Shown here piece by piece: positions 41,217-50,296 of a stretch of DNA of 64,000 bases. The stretch's first letter is position 1, and the number at the start of each line of letters is the position of its first letter. Under the pieces are notes generated by a model, which saw nothing but the letters and a program-made list of their open reading frames with translations, ran no database searches and was not told the DNA's origin. This stretch comes from Streptomyces sp. NBS 14/10. Its GTDB lineage: Bacteria; Actinomycetota; Actinomycetes; Streptomycetales; Streptomycetaceae. Position numbers and translations under genes: made by a program. The DNA lies in contig NZ_NCSM01000008.1 in the NCBI RefSeq assembly GCF_002224125.1, positions 96,475 through 160,474 of the forward strand, written 5' to 3'.

Positions 41217-42124
41217 GCGGCGGCCCCCTCGCGGTACTCGACGGCGTCGCGGGTGAGTTCCATGAAGGCTTCCTCCAGGGAGGCGGTGTGCGGGGTGAGT
41301 TCGTAGACGGGGATGCCGTGGCGCGCGGCGGTGCTCCCGATGCGCTCGCCGTCCGCGCCGGTGACGCGGAGCGTGCCGGGCGCGTCCGAGGTGATCTCGA
41401 CGCCGGGCGCGGCCAGCAGGTCGCGCAGCCGCGCCGCCTCCGGGCTGACGACCTTGACCTCGCCCACCCCCGCGCTCCGTACGAACTGCTCCACGGTGGT
41501 GTCGGCCAGCAGCCTGCCGCGCCCGATGATGATCAAGTGCTCGGCGGTGACCGCCATTTCGCTCATCAGATGGGAGGAGACGAAGACGGTACGGCCCTCG
41601 GCCGCCAGCTCCTTGAGGAGCGTACGGATCCACCGCACGCCCTCCGGGTCGAGGCCGTTGACCGGCTCGTCCAGGATGACCGTGCCGGGGTCGCCGAGCA
41701 GCGCGGCGGCGATGCCCAGCCGCTGGCCCATCCCGAGCGAGAAGCCGCCCACCCGCCTGCCCGCCGCCTCGCGCAGCCCGACCTGGCCGAGGACCTGCTC
41801 GACACGGCGGCGGGGGATGCCGTGGGTGTGCGCGAGGGCCATCAGATGGCCCAGCGCCGACCGCCCCTTGTGGATGGACTTCGCCTCCAGGAGGGCGCCG
41901 GCCACGGTGAGCGGGGCGGGGTGCTCCGCGTACGGGCGGCCGGCCACGGTGACCCGGCCGCGGGTGGGGGCGTCCAGGCCGAGGACCATGCGCATGGTCG
42001 TCGACTTGCCCGCGCCGTTGGGCCCCAGAAAGCCGGTGACCCTGCCGGTCTTGACCGTGAAGGTCAGGTCCTCGACCGCCGTTCTGTCCCCGTACCGCTT
42101 GGTGAGCCCTCGTGCCTCGATCAC
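41213..42124 (-). CDS. ABC transporter ATP-binding protein (BcrA/DrrA-like)
   Basis: ATPase of 303 residues. Walker A is GFLGPNGAGKSTTMRM, the signature is FSLGMGQRLGIAAALL, Walker B is TVILDEPVNGLDPEG, and the switch His is in VFVSSHLMSEMA. A C-terminal domain of about 80 residues ends in PHTASLEEAFMELTRDAVEY, typical of antibiotic or lantibiotic exporters. GTG 42124 (VIEARGLTKRYG) is the natural N-terminus. First gene of a probable four-gene operon with permease, sensor kinase and regulator. Confidence 0.92.
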   Translation of the reverse strand: MIEARGLTKRYGDRTAVEDLTFTVKTGRVTGFLGPNGAGKSTTMRMVLGLDAPTRGRVTVAGRPYAEHPAPLTVAGALLEAKSIHKGRSALGHLMALAHTHGIPRRRVEQVLGQVGLREAAGRRVGGFSLGMGQRLGIAAALLGDPGTVILDEPVNGLDPEGVRWIRTLLKELAAEGRTVFVSSHLMSEMAVTAEHLIIIGRGRLLADTTVEQFVRSAGVGEVKVVSPEAARLRDLLAAPGVEITSDAPGTLRVTGADGERIGSTAARHGIPVYELTPHTASLEEAFMELTRDAVEYREGAAA

Positions 42125-42280
42125 GCCTGCCGCCTCTCGCCGCCGGGTTTCTGCTACGGCTCTTGAACCTAGGCAGCGAGCTGGGCGGACCCGTCCCCCC
42201 GCGGACGGAAGTTCCCGGGCCCCGTACGACCGTGGGGGGACGGCCCTCAAGGGGCGGGATGCCTCAAGGGGCGGGGTTTT

Positions 42281-43675
42281 CTAGCGCACCACCAGGAACG
42301 CGTCCGCGTCCCGCGGCGGCCGGGCCGAGGGCGGCGCCGCCGCGCGGCCCACCGCGACCGCCCCCATCGGGTCCCACTCCTCGGGCAGCCCCAGCAGCTG
42401 ACGCACCACCGGACGGCAGAACATCGTCGACGACACCCACGCCGACCCCAGGCCCTCACCCGCCAGCGCGACCAGCAGGTTCTGCACCCCGGCGCCCGCC
42501 GCCACCACGAACATCTCGCGCTCGGCGGTGCTCCGCCGGGCGTCCGGGTAGTCATGGGCGCCGTCCGCGACCAGGCAGGGCACGACCAGATACGGCGCCT
42601 TGCGCAGCACATCCCCGCGCCGCACCCGCTTGGCGATGCTCTCCTCGGAGAAGCCGTCGCCGCGCAGATCCGCGATCCACGCCTCGCGCATCGCGTCGAG
42701 CAGCCGCAGCCGCGACTCCTCCGACTCCAGGAGGACGAACCGCCAGGGCGTGGTGTGGTGCGGGGCCGGGGCGGTGATCGCGGCGGCCACGGCCCGGCGC
42801 ACCGCGGCGCCGTCCACCGGCTCGTCGGTGAACTCCCGCACCGTACGGCGCAGCGTGACGGCCTCCCGGACGGCCTCGGAGGTCCCGAGCCGGAACATGT
42901 CGTCGGCGGCCCCCCGGATCAGGGGCCGGGCACCCAGGTCGGGGTCGGCGGGGTCGGCAGCGGCGCTGGGGCTGACGGGGCTTTCCGGGCTGCTGGAGTG
43001 GTCCGTACCGGCAGGGCCCGCCGTACGTACGACATGCGGCAACCCCCGCACCACCGCCACCGGCAGCCCGCCCGCCTTCCCCTTGACCAGGTCTCCCGCC
43101 GAGGCCAGCTCGTCGGCCGTGGCGACCACGGTGGCGCTCAGCGCGTTGCCATGGGCGTCGGTGCCGCCGCGCAGGTCCTCCAGCACCCGCACGCCGGCCG
43201 CGCCGATGGCGACGTCGGTCACCCCGTTGCGCCACGGCCGCCCGAAGGTGTCGGTGACCACCACCCCCACCTCGACCCCGAGCGCGTCCCGCAGCCCGGC
43301 CTGGACGCGCCGAGCGGAGGCGTCGGAGTCCTCGGGGAGCAACAGCACGGTCCCGGCAGGGGTGTTGGAGGCGTCGACCCCGGCCGCGGCCATCACCAGG
43401 CCGTGCCGGGTCTCCACGATGCGGGTGCGCCCGCGCCGGGCGACGACCCGGACGGCCTCGGCGTCTATGGCGGCCTCGCGGTCCTCGGCCTGGACGACGC
43501 GCCCCTCCGCCTTGCTGACGATCTTGGAGGTGACGAGCAGGACATCGCCGTCCGCGAGCCCCGGCAGGCCCTCGGCGGTCGCGGCGTCGGCGATGAGCTT
43601 GGCGAGGTCGTCGCCGGGGCGGACCTCGGGGATGCCGGGAAGCGCCCACACCCGGTACGTCGGCGCCTGCGTCAT
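42281..43675 (-). CDS. fbiB: Bifunctional FbiB: F420 gamma-glutamyl ligase plus nitroreductase-fold domain
   Basis: 464 residues. Residues about 1-245 are the CofE-type ligase that adds glutamates to F420-0: [37 protein letters not shown] and [14 protein letters not shown]. After an Ala/Pro/Ser linker, residues about 265-464 form a nitroreductase-like FMN domain ([55 protein letters not shown]), which in actinobacteria reduces dehydro-F420-0. ATG 43675 overlaps the fbiA stop (ATGA). The two genes form the usual fbiAB operon. Confidence 0.95.
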   Translation of the reverse strand: MTQAPTYRVWALPGIPEVRPGDDLAKLIADAATAEGLPGLADGDVLLVTSKIVSKAEGRVVQAEDREAAIDAEAVRVVARRGRTRIVETRHGLVMAAAGVDASNTPAGTVLLLPEDSDASARRVQAGLRDALGVEVGVVVTDTFGRPWRNGVTDVAIGAAGVRVLEDLRGGTDAHGNALSATVVATADELASAGDLVKGKAGGLPVAVVRGLPHVVRTAGPAGTDHSSSPESPVSPSAAADPADPDLGARPLIRGAADDMFRLGTSEAVREAVTLRRTVREFTDEPVDGAAVRRAVAAAITAPAPHHTTPWRFVLLESEESRLRLLDAMREAWIADLRGDGFSEESIAKRVRRGDVLRKAPYLVVPCLVADGAHDYPDARRSTAEREMFVVAAGAGVQNLLVALAGEGLGSAWVSSTMFCRPVVRQLLGLPEEWDPMGAVAVGRAAAPPSARPPRDADAFLVVR

Positions 43676-44652
43676 GCCCGTACCTCCTCGGCCAGCTTCA
43701 GGGCCTCCGCTGCCATCCGGGCCGTCGCCTCGATGTCGGTCATCATCAGCGGGACGGCGCGGCAGCGGATCCCGGCCGCCTCGACCTCGTCCACGGTGGC
43801 CGCGTCCACGGTGTCCACGAGCCAGCCGTCGAGCAGCCCGGAGCCGTAGTGGCGGGCGACGGCCGCGGCGGTGGACTCCACGCCCACGGCGGCCAGCACC
43901 TTGTCGGCCATACCGCGCACGGGCGCGTCGCCGACGATGGGGGACAGGCCCACTACGGGCACCCCGGCGTCGGCGATGGCCTCCCGGACGCCGGGCACGG
44001 CCAGGATGGTGCCGACGCTGACGACGGGGTTGGAGGGCGGGAAGACGATGACGTCGGCCCCGGCGATGGCCTCCAGCACCCCGGGCGCGGGCTTGGCCTG
44101 CTCGGCGCCGACGGGGATGACCGCGTGGGCGGGTACGGAGGCGCGCAGCCGCACCCAGTACTCCTGGAAGTGCACGGCCTTGCGCGCGGGGCGGCCCTCG
44201 GCGTCCTGGACGTCGGGGTCGTCGATCAGGACGTGTGTCTCGATCCGGTCGTCGGTCATCGGCAGCAGCCGCACGCCGGGCTGCCAGCGCGCGCACAGGG
44301 CCTCGGTGACGGCGCTCAGCGGGTAGCCCGCGCCGATCATCTGCGTCCGGACGATGTGCGTGGCGAAGTCCCGGTCGCCCAGGCCGAACCACTCGGGCCC
44401 GACGCCGTACGCCGCCAGCTCATCCTTGACCGCGAAGGTCTCGTCCGCCCGGCCCCAGCCCTGGTCCTCGTGGATGCCGCCGCCGAGGGTGTACATCACC
44501 GTGTCGAGGTCGGGGCAGACCTTCAGCCCGAAGAGGTGGATGTCGTCGCCGGTGTTCCCGATGACGGTGATGTCGGCGTCCGGCGCCGCCGACTTCAGAC
44601 CGCGGAGAAAACGGGCGCCGCCGATGCCGCCTGCCAGAACCACAATGCGCAT
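43672..44652 (-). CDS. fbiA: FbiA: 2-phospho-L-lactate / phosphoenolpyruvate transferase of F420 synthesis
   Basis: CofD-family enzyme of 326 residues that transfers the activated phospho-acid moiety to the deazaflavin Fo. Family segments: [79 protein letters not shown] and [23 protein letters not shown] 44652 gives the conserved N-terminus; ATG 44661 lies 3 codons upstream in frame. First gene of the fbiAB operon. F420 serves as a hydride carrier for many reductases in Streptomyces. Confidence 0.95.
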   Translation of the reverse strand: MRIVVLAGGIGGARFLRGLKSAAPDADITVIGNTGDDIHLFGLKVCPDLDTVMYTLGGGIHEDQGWGRADETFAVKDELAAYGVGPEWFGLGDRDFATHIVRTQMIGAGYPLSAVTEALCARWQPGVRLLPMTDDRIETHVLIDDPDVQDAEGRPARKAVHFQEYWVRLRASVPAHAVIPVGAEQAKPAPGVLEAIAGADVIVFPPSNPVVSVGTILAVPGVREAIADAGVPVVGLSPIVGDAPVRGMADKVLAAVGVESTAAAVARHYGSGLLDGWLVDTVDAATVDEVEAAGIRCRAVPLMMTDIEATARMAAEALKLAEEVRA

Positions 44653-44729
44653 GCGAGACATACTGCCAGCCGCAGCCGTTGAGGGTGGTGGTGGGCGACG
44701 GGTGGGCGGTCGGGCGACGGGAGGGCGTG

Positions 44730-45275
44730 TCAGCCGCCTAGGACATCCAATGTGTCCGGGGCGTCCGGAACGCGGCCTTCCGCCAGCTCTCGTACCGCGT
44801 CCTGCGACGGGTGCATCGGCATGTCGGTCAACCCGGGGAAGTAGATGTGCAGGCTGACGGCCGGTTCGAGCGCGTCGTTGACGACGTCGTGGACATAGCC
44901 CGGCGCGAAGACGCGCTGCGCGCCTGCCCGCAAGCTGTGCCGCCCCCCATGGCGCCCCCCGTGCCCCACCCGCTCGGTCAGCTCGCCTTCGAGGACGGTC
45001 AGCACGCCCGAGGACGCGCCGTGGTCATGGGCCCCGCTGCCCTGGCCGGGGACCCAGCTGAGCAGCCACACCTCATAGCCGGGGCCGGTGCGCAGCCGGT
45101 GGTACCAGCGGCTGGTGGCGTCGTACTGGACCAGGGGCGCCCAGCGGGCGCGGTCGGCCGCGAGGGAGCGGGCCAGGCCGGCGAAGGCGGCGACGGTGGA
45201 GGGGTGCGCGGGTGCGGGCGGCAGCAGATGCGGAATGGCGAGCGGGTCACCGGCGATCTGGATGTCGCTGTTCAT
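44730..45275 (-). CDS. Cysteine dioxygenase family protein
   Basis: Non-heme iron cupin of 181 residues that oxidises cysteine to cysteine sulfinate, lowering intracellular cysteine. Iron ligands are in GAHDHGASSGVLTVLEGEL (His83, His85) and FAPGYVHDVVN (His129). WYHRLRTGPGYEVWLLSW precedes them as in bacterial enzymes. ATG 45275 has GAGGAA about 6 nt upstream. A 29-residue leader peptide ending in Cys-Cys lies 150 bp upstream on the same strand, so expression may respond to charged tRNA-Cys. A related thiol dioxygenase substrate cannot be excluded. Confidence 0.88.
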   Translation of the reverse strand: MNSDIQIAGDPLAIPHLLPPAPAHPSTVAAFAGLARSLAADRARWAPLVQYDATSRWYHRLRTGPGYEVWLLSWVPGQGSGAHDHGASSGVLTVLEGELTERVGHGGRHGGRHSLRAGAQRVFAPGYVHDVVNDALEPAVSLHIYFPGLTDMPMHPSQDAVRELAEGRVPDAPDTLDVLGG

Positions 45276-45424
45276 AGGGGGTTCCTCGGCGGAAGGTGGC
45301 GTGGCGGTCGCGGAGCGGCCGCACGAGGCGGCGCGTAAGACGGCTGCGTCAGGCGGCCACGTAGGGGCGGCGGCCGGGAGGGCGGCTGTCGGGATGGCTG
45401 GAGCTCAGGGGCTATCGACAGGCA

Positions 45425-45514
45425 TCAACAACAGCTGGAACAGCGACAGCGAGCCTGCACGGCGCAGCGGAACCCGTGGTCACGGGTCGCCTGGGGCGCG
45501 GGGGTCACTGACAT
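45425..45514 (-). CDS. Polycysteine leader peptide upstream of cysteine dioxygenase
   Basis: 29-residue open frame, MSVTPAPQATRDHGF then RCAVQARCRCSSCC and a stop. Five of the last thirteen residues are Cys, and the last two codons before the stop are both TGT. No Shine-Dalgarno site precedes the ATG, but a TTGACA lies 31 bp upstream, which would place transcription start at or next to the ATG (a leaderless message). I infer a cysteine-responsive attenuation or translation-coupling leader. It is not long enough to be convincing by coding statistics alone. Confidence 0.6.
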   Translation of the reverse strand: MSVTPAPQATRDHGFRCAVQARCRCSSCC

Positions 45515-45551
45515 GCGGACAAGGAGACCGGGTCGCCGACCCCCGTGTCAA
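45515..45551 (-). promoter_or_regulatory. Candidate promoter of the leader peptide / cysteine dioxygenase
   Basis: On the minus strand, TTGACA (45551-45546) is followed after 17-18 bp by a poorly conserved -10, with the predicted start at the leader ATG. The -35 is also part of a short dyad TGTCAA-C-TTGACC. Confidence 0.4.
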
Positions 45552-45820
45552 CTTGACCGTCCGGATGGTGGGCGACTTTCACCCCATCCGGTTGCCGGGG
45601 CGGCAGAAAGGTTTGTGCCGCCCGGGAACCGGTCAGATGGCGCAACACCTGGAATCCCCTGGGGTGCAACGGGATCGGCCATGTTGGCGTCCTCTTCTGT
45701 GAGTAAGAGGAGGGGCAAGGGTGACGGCCGGGGAAGGTGTCAGCTTTAGGCCGATTTGAACACTTTCTGCGTCGCCTTGGTTCCGCAGAGTGAATAAGGG
45801 GCTCAATAGCAGATCTCGGC
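45552..45820. other. Intergenic space between cysteine dioxygenase leader and whiB
   Basis: About 270 bp with no convincing gene on either strand. The 45690-45800 part is AT-richer and probably holds upstream whiB promoter elements. Nothing else recognisable. Confidence 0.4.
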
Positions 45821-45850
45821 TTGACTGGCCCGGATCGGCGCACTTGTAAT
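45821..45850 (+). promoter_or_regulatory. whiB: Candidate whiB promoter
   Basis: TTGACT at 45821-45826 and TGTAAT at 45845-45850, spacing 18 bp, about 65 bp upstream of the start codon. whiB in other Streptomyces has more than one promoter; only this one is clear by eye. Confidence 0.5.
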
Positions 45851-45922
45851 TTCACTCGTGTCGTTTTGCCGAAGGACCAACGGCAGCAGGCACGGGGACG
45901 CAATGACGGACGAGGGGCGCAC

Positions 45923-46186
45923 ATGACCGAGTTGTTCCAGCAACTGCTGGTCGAAGAGGCGGACGAGGAGCTCGGTTGGCAGGAGCGCGCACTGTGCGCC
46001 CAGACCGATCCCGAGTCGTTCTTCCCGGAAAAGGGCGGATCCACCCGTGAGGCGAAGAAGGTCTGCCTCGCCTGTGAGGTCCGTTCCGAATGCCTCGAGT
46101 ACGCCCTCGCCAACGACGAGCGCTTCGGCATCTGGGGAGGTCTGTCCGAGCGGGAGCGCCGCCGCCTGAAAAAGGCCGCAGTCTGA
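45923..46186 (+). CDS. whiB: WhiB, sporulation regulator
   Basis: Fe-S regulatory protein of 87 residues that acts with WhiA to start sporulation septation in aerial hyphae. The four cluster cysteines are Cys25, Cys48, Cys51 and Cys57 (ERALCAQTDP, KKVCLACEVRSECLEY). The GIWGGL turn and the basic C-terminal SERERRRLKKAA follow. The sequence agrees closely with what I recall of S. coelicolor WhiB (SCO3034), and the downstream genes match that locus. ATG 45923 has GAGGGG upstream. A strong terminator follows. Confidence 0.96.
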   Translation: MTELFQQLLVEEADEELGWQERALCAQTDPESFFPEKGGSTREAKKVCLACEVRSECLEYALANDERFGIWGGLSERERRRLKKAAV

Positions 46187-46242
46187 TGGCCGGTGTCTGA
46201 TGGCTGCTGCCTGACCCCACGCCATACCAGACCTGGAACCGA

Positions 46243-46282
46243 CGGTCCGCCTCCCGCCCCCTTGGCGCCGGGAGGCGGACCG
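46243..46282 (+). terminator. Terminator after whiB
   Basis: Perfect 14-bp inverted repeat (CGGTCCGCCTCCCG and complement) with a 12-nt loop, 57 bp downstream of the whiB stop. Confidence 0.8.
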
Positions 46283-46384
46283 CTGTGTGCTCAGCCGTTA
46301 GTGTGGGGCCCCGTCCGAGACGCGCGGGCGCCGCCAAGGGCGCGCGCGTCCACTGCAGTCCAGCGAACCGGGGCCCGTACCTCG

Positions 46385-49300
46385 ATGTCCGTGCACAGCC
46401 ACCAGGCGGCCCAATACCCGGCCGCCAACGCCGCGTTTGCGCCCACGCAGCAGCAGCAAACGCCGGCGTTCCCACGCCATGTCGTCACCGCCGTGCTCGT
46501 CGCCCACGACGGCGCCCGCTGGCTGCCCGAGGCGCTGGCCGGGCTGCTCGGCCAGGAGCGGCCCGTCCAGAGCGCCGTCGCCGCCGACACCGGCAGCGCC
46601 GACAACTCCGCGCAGCTGCTGGCCGACGCGCTCGGCCCCGACCGGGTGCTCCACCTCGCCCGCCGCAGCGGCTTCGGCACCGCCGTCGCCGAGGCGGTGC
46701 GCAGCGTCGAGGTGCTGGGCCCCGAGGAGCTGACGTACCTCAAGCGCCCCAGCGGCTGGGACCCCGTCAACCGCACCTGGCGCGACGACGCGTACGACAT
46801 GCCGGAGCTGCCCCACGGCGAGCCGGTCCAGTGGCTGTGGCTGCTGCACGACGACTGCGCCCCCGCCCCGGACGCCCTCGCCGAGCTGCTGCGGGTCGCC
46901 GACGACCACCCGCGCGCCGCGATCGTCGGACCCAAGCTGCGCAGCTGGTACGACAGCAGGCAGCTGCTCGAAATCGGCGTCAGCATCGCCCGCAGCGGCC
47001 GCCGCTGGACCGGTCTGGAGCGGCGCGAGCAGGACCAGGGCCAGCACGACCAGGTGCGGCCGGTGCTGTCGGTCTCCAGCGCCGGCATGCTGGTGCGCCG
47101 CGACGTATGGGAAGAGCTGGGCGGCTTCGACCCCCGGCTGCCCCTCATGCGCGACGACGTGGACCTGTGCTGGCGCGCCCAGGCCGCCGGCCACCAGGTG
47201 CTGGTCGCGCCGGACGCCGCACTGCGCCACGCCGAGGCCGCCGCCCGCGAGCGGCGCCCGATCGACTGCGTGGGCCGCTCGGTCGCCGGACCGCACCGCG
47301 TCGACAAGGCCGGCGCGGCCTACACGCTGCTGGTCAACAGCCGCGGGGCGGCGCTTCCGTACGTCATGCTGCGGCTGGTGCTCGGCACCCTGGTGCGCAC
47401 CCTCGCCTATCTGGTGGGCAAGGTGCCCGGGCAGGCGCTGGACGAGGTCGCCGGGCTCTTCGGCACGCTGCTGCGCCCCGAGAAGATCCTCGCCGCGCGC
47501 AGACGGCGCGGCCGGCCCGTGGCCGAGAAGGACGAGCTGCGGCCGCTGTTCCCGCCGCCCGGTGCCACGGTGCGGGCCACCGCCGAGCAGATCGCGAGCA
47601 ACTTCGGCGGACGGTCGGAGCCCGAGCTGTCCTCCGGCGGGCGGCACGGGGCCGTGGAGTCCGGTCCTGGCGGCGACGACGCCGACTTCCTGGAGGTCGA
47701 GCAGTTCGCCCGGCTGAAGCGGATCGGCCGCAAACCCGGGCCGATGCTCTTCGTCGTCCTGCTGCTCGTCTCGCTCGTCGCCTGCCGCGATCTGCTTGGT
47801 GGCGGGTCGCTGACCGGCGGCGCGCTGCTGCCCGCGCCCGACGGCGTCTCCGACCTGTGGGCGCGCTACCTGGACGGCTGGCATCCGGTGGGGACCGGCG
47901 GGACGCAGAGCGCGCCGCCGTACCTGGCCGTGCTCGCGTCGGTCGCCACGCTCTTCCTGGGCAGCACCGGCTTCACGCTCACGCTGCTGCTGGTCTGTTC
48001 GGTGCCGCTGGCCGGCTTCACCGCGTACTTCGCCTCCCGGCCGCTCGTCGAGTCCCGGCTGCTGCGCGCCTGGGGCAGCGTCGCGTACGCCTTCCTGCCG
48101 GCCGCGACCGGGGCGCTGGCGAGCGGGCGTCTCGGCACCGCCGTGCTGGCCGTCCTGCTGCCGCTGATGGCCCGCGCCGCGGTCGCGGCGAGCGGGTTCG
48201 GGCTCGGCGAGCGGGCGCGCCGCGGCGAGCGGCCCAGCTGGCGCGCCACCTGGGCGTACGCGCTGCTGCTGACCTTCACCATGGCGTTCACGCCGATCGT
48301 CTGGCCGATCGCGGTGCTCCTGGGCCTCGGGGTGCTGGCGGTGCGGTTCGCGGAGAGCCGTACCGATCAGCTGGTGGCGTACGGGCTGCGCTTCCTCGCC
48401 GTCGTCCTCACCCCGCCGGCCGTGCTCGCGCCCTGGTCGGCCGATCTGCTGACCGACCCGGGCCGGTTCTTCGACGAGGCGGGTCTCGACTACACCACCG
48501 GCTCCGCGTCCGCCCTGCACCTGCTCGCGCTGAGCCCCGGCGGCCCCAAGGCCGGCGGAACGCTTCTGCTGCTCGGCTTCGTGCTGGCGGCGCTCGCCGC
48601 CCTGATGCGCGCCGAGCGGCAGCTGGCGGTCCGTACGGCCTGGGCCGTGGCCCTCACCGGCTTCCTCTTCGCGGCGCTCGTGGGCGGCTCCGGCTGGGCC
48701 GGGCCCGCGACCCTCGTCTACGGGCTGGCGCTGCTGAGCGCCGGCGTGGTGGGCGCCGAGGGCGCACGGGAGCGCGTCGCGGCGCAGAGCTTCGGCTGGC
48801 GCCAGCCGCTCGCGCTGCTGATCGCGGTGGCCGCGGCCGCCGCCCCCCTGTGGGCCGCCGCGAGCTGGATGCTGAGCGGCGCGGACGGCCCGGTCGGGCG
48901 GCGCGACCCCGACCAGGTCCCGGCCTTCGTCGCGGCCGAGAGCAGCACCCGCGACCAGGCCCGCACCCTCGTCCTCGACGGCGACGCCGCCCGCGCCGAC
49001 TACGTCCTGGTGCGCGGCTCCGGCGCCCGGCTCGGCGACGCCGAGCTCACCGGCGCGGCCGGCGGCGACAGCCGGCTCGACCGCGTCGTGGCCAACCTGA
49101 TCGCCGGCTCCGGTGCCGACCAGACCAGCCAGCTCGGCGGCTACGCCATCCGCTACGTCCTGGTGCGCGACAGCGCGCCGCGCCAGATGGGCCGGGTGCT
49201 GGACGCCACCCCGGGGCTCACCCGGCTCAGCCAGGAGGACGGCAGCGCCCTGTGGCGGGTCGACCAGCGGATCTCGCGGGTCGCCATCGTCCCCGGCGCG

Positions 49301-50296
49301 CAGGCAGACGACGCGGGCGCACAGGGCGGCTCGGCGGCCGGGTCCCGGACGGCCCCGGTGAACGTCGCCTCCGGGCCTGTCGAGGCCCACACCACCGTCC
49401 CGGCCGGCCCGGCCGGGCGGGTGCTGCGGATCGCCGACAAGGCGACGCCAGGCTGGCAGGCCGCACTCGACGGCAAGCCGCTGAAGGCGACGACCGTGGA
49501 CGGCTGGGCGCAGGGCTTCGAACTCCCGGCGAACGGCGGACGGCTGGACCTGAGCTACGAAACCCCCGTCACGCACACCGCCTGGGTGTGGGCCCAGGGG
49601 CTGCTCGCGCTGGTCCTGGTGGTGCTGGCGCTGCCGGGCCGCCGCCGTACGGTCGACGACGACCTGCCGGAGGCGGAGGCCGCCGCCGCGGCGGTCTCGG
49701 CCGAGGACCTGGCGGGCGACGGGCGCCGGGCGCGGCGGCTGCGGGCCGCCGCGGAGGCGGAGGCGGAGGCGCAGGCCGCGCAGCAGGCGGCCGAGGAGCA
49801 GGGCGCTGGTGTGGAGGAGCAGCCGTACGCGGACCAGGAGGCGACAGCCGCCGAGCCGTACGCGGCCGTGCCGCCGCAGCAGCAGTACGGCGAGTGGGAC
49901 GCCCAGCCGGACGCCCAGCCGTACGCGGGCGCGGGCTACAGCCAGTACCAGGGCGAGCAATACCAGGGTGACCCGTACGCGGGCGACCAGTACCAGGGCG
50001 GTGACTATTCCGGCGCCGGCTATCAGGGCGACCAGTACGGCCAGGGCCAGTACGCGCAGGGGCAGTACGGCCAGGACCCGTACGCCCAAGGGCAGTACGC
50101 CCAAGGCCAGGACCAGAACCAGGGCCAGTACCCGGCGGACCCGTACGCGGGCGGCCAGTACGCCGATCCGTACGCCTACGACCAGCAGCAGCCCTACGCC
50201 GACGGTGGCACGTACCCCCAGCAGCCGCAGGACGACACGACGTACGGCGGCGCCGACCCCGAGGCCCGCCGCGACGGGAGCGAGCAGCAGCGATGA
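46385..50296 (+). CDS. Large GT2 glycosyltransferase with multi-span domain and Tyr/Gln-rich tail
   Basis: 1303-residue membrane protein. Residues about 30-330 are a GT2 catalytic domain (VTAVLVAHDGARWLPEALAG, LWLLHDDCAPAPDALAELLR as DxD region, RLPLMRDDVDLCWRAQAAGH as base region). About 12 membrane spans follow between roughly 440 and 900 (MLFVVLLLVSLVACRDLLGG onward), then an external domain, one more span (AWVWAQGLLALVLVVLAL), and a cytoplasmic tail rich in Tyr, Gln, Gly and Asp. It resembles the Streptomyces protein next to whiB (SCO3033 type). ATG 46385 is chosen by homology. It overlaps the DUF5719 gene by ATGA. It may glycosylate an envelope polymer or protein. Confidence 0.9.
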   Translation: MSVHSHQAAQYPAANAAFAPTQQQQTPAFPRHVVTAVLVAHDGARWLPEALAGLLGQERPVQSAVAADTGSADNSAQLLADALGPDRVLHLARRSGFGTAVAEAVRSVEVLGPEELTYLKRPSGWDPVNRTWRDDAYDMPELPHGEPVQWLWLLHDDCAPAPDALAELLRVADDHPRAAIVGPKLRSWYDSRQLLEIGVSIARSGRRWTGLERREQDQGQHDQVRPVLSVSSAGMLVRRDVWEELGGFDPRLPLMRDDVDLCWRAQAAGHQVLVAPDAALRHAEAAARERRPIDCVGRSVAGPHRVDKAGAAYTLLVNSRGAALPYVMLRLVLGTLVRTLAYLVGKVPGQALDEVAGLFGTLLRPEKILAARRRRGRPVAEKDELRPLFPPPGATVRATAEQIASNFGGRSEPELSSGGRHGAVESGPGGDDADFLEVEQFARLKRIGRKPGPMLFVVLLLVSLVACRDLLGGGSLTGGALLPAPDGVSDLWARYLDGWHPVGTGGTQSAPPYLAVLASVATLFLGSTGFTLTLLLVCSVPLAGFTAYFASRPLVESRLLRAWGSVAYAFLPAATGALASGRLGTAVLAVLLPLMARAAVAASGFGLGERARRGERPSWRATWAYALLLTFTMAFTPIVWPIAVLLGLGVLAVRFAESRTDQLVAYGLRFLAVVLTPPAVLAPWSADLLTDPGRFFDEAGLDYTTGSASALHLLALSPGGPKAGGTLLLLGFVLAALAALMRAERQLAVRTAWAVALTGFLFAALVGGSGWAGPATLVYGLALLSAGVVGAEGARERVAAQSFGWRQPLALLIAVAAAAAPLWAAASWMLSGADGPVGRRDPDQVPAFVAAESSTRDQARTLVLDGDAARADYVLVRGSGARLGDAELTGAAGGDSRLDRVVANLIAGSGADQTSQLGGYAIRYVLVRDSAPRQMGRVLDATPGLTRLSQEDGSALWRVDQRISRVAIVPGAQADDAGAQGGSAAGSRTAPVNVASGPVEAHTTVPAGPAGRVLRIADKATPGWQAALDGKPLKATTVDGWAQGFELPANGGRLDLSYETPVTHTAWVWAQGLLALVLVVLALPGRRRTVDDDLPEAEAAAAAVSAEDLAGDGRRARRLRAAAEAEAEAQAAQQAAEEQGAGVEEQPYADQEATAAEPYAAVPPQQQYGEWDAQPDAQPYAGAGYSQYQGEQYQGDPYAGDQYQGGDYSGAGYQGDQYGQGQYAQGQYGQDPYAQGQYAQGQDQNQGQYPADPYAGGQYADPYAYDQQQPYADGGTYPQQPQDDTTYGGADPEARRDGSEQQR
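49845..50210 (+). repeat. Tyr/Gln/Gly repeat tail of the GT2 protein
   Basis: Irregular codon-level repeats of CAGTACGCGCAGGGC and GACCCGTACGCG type encode runs such as YQGEQYQGDPYAGDQYQGG and QYAQGQYGQDPYAQGQY. It is a low-complexity, prion-like cytoplasmic tail of about 120 residues. Confidence 0.8.

Noticed and set aside
45840..45870. BldD box in the whiB promoter
   Set aside because: A CACTCGTGTC stretch fits one half-site only; the central bases do not match the consensus I know.
46298..50104. Very long open frame antisense to the GT2 gene
   Set aside because: High-GC third-position bias keeps antisense frames open; the plus strand shows clear GT2 motifs and homologous context.
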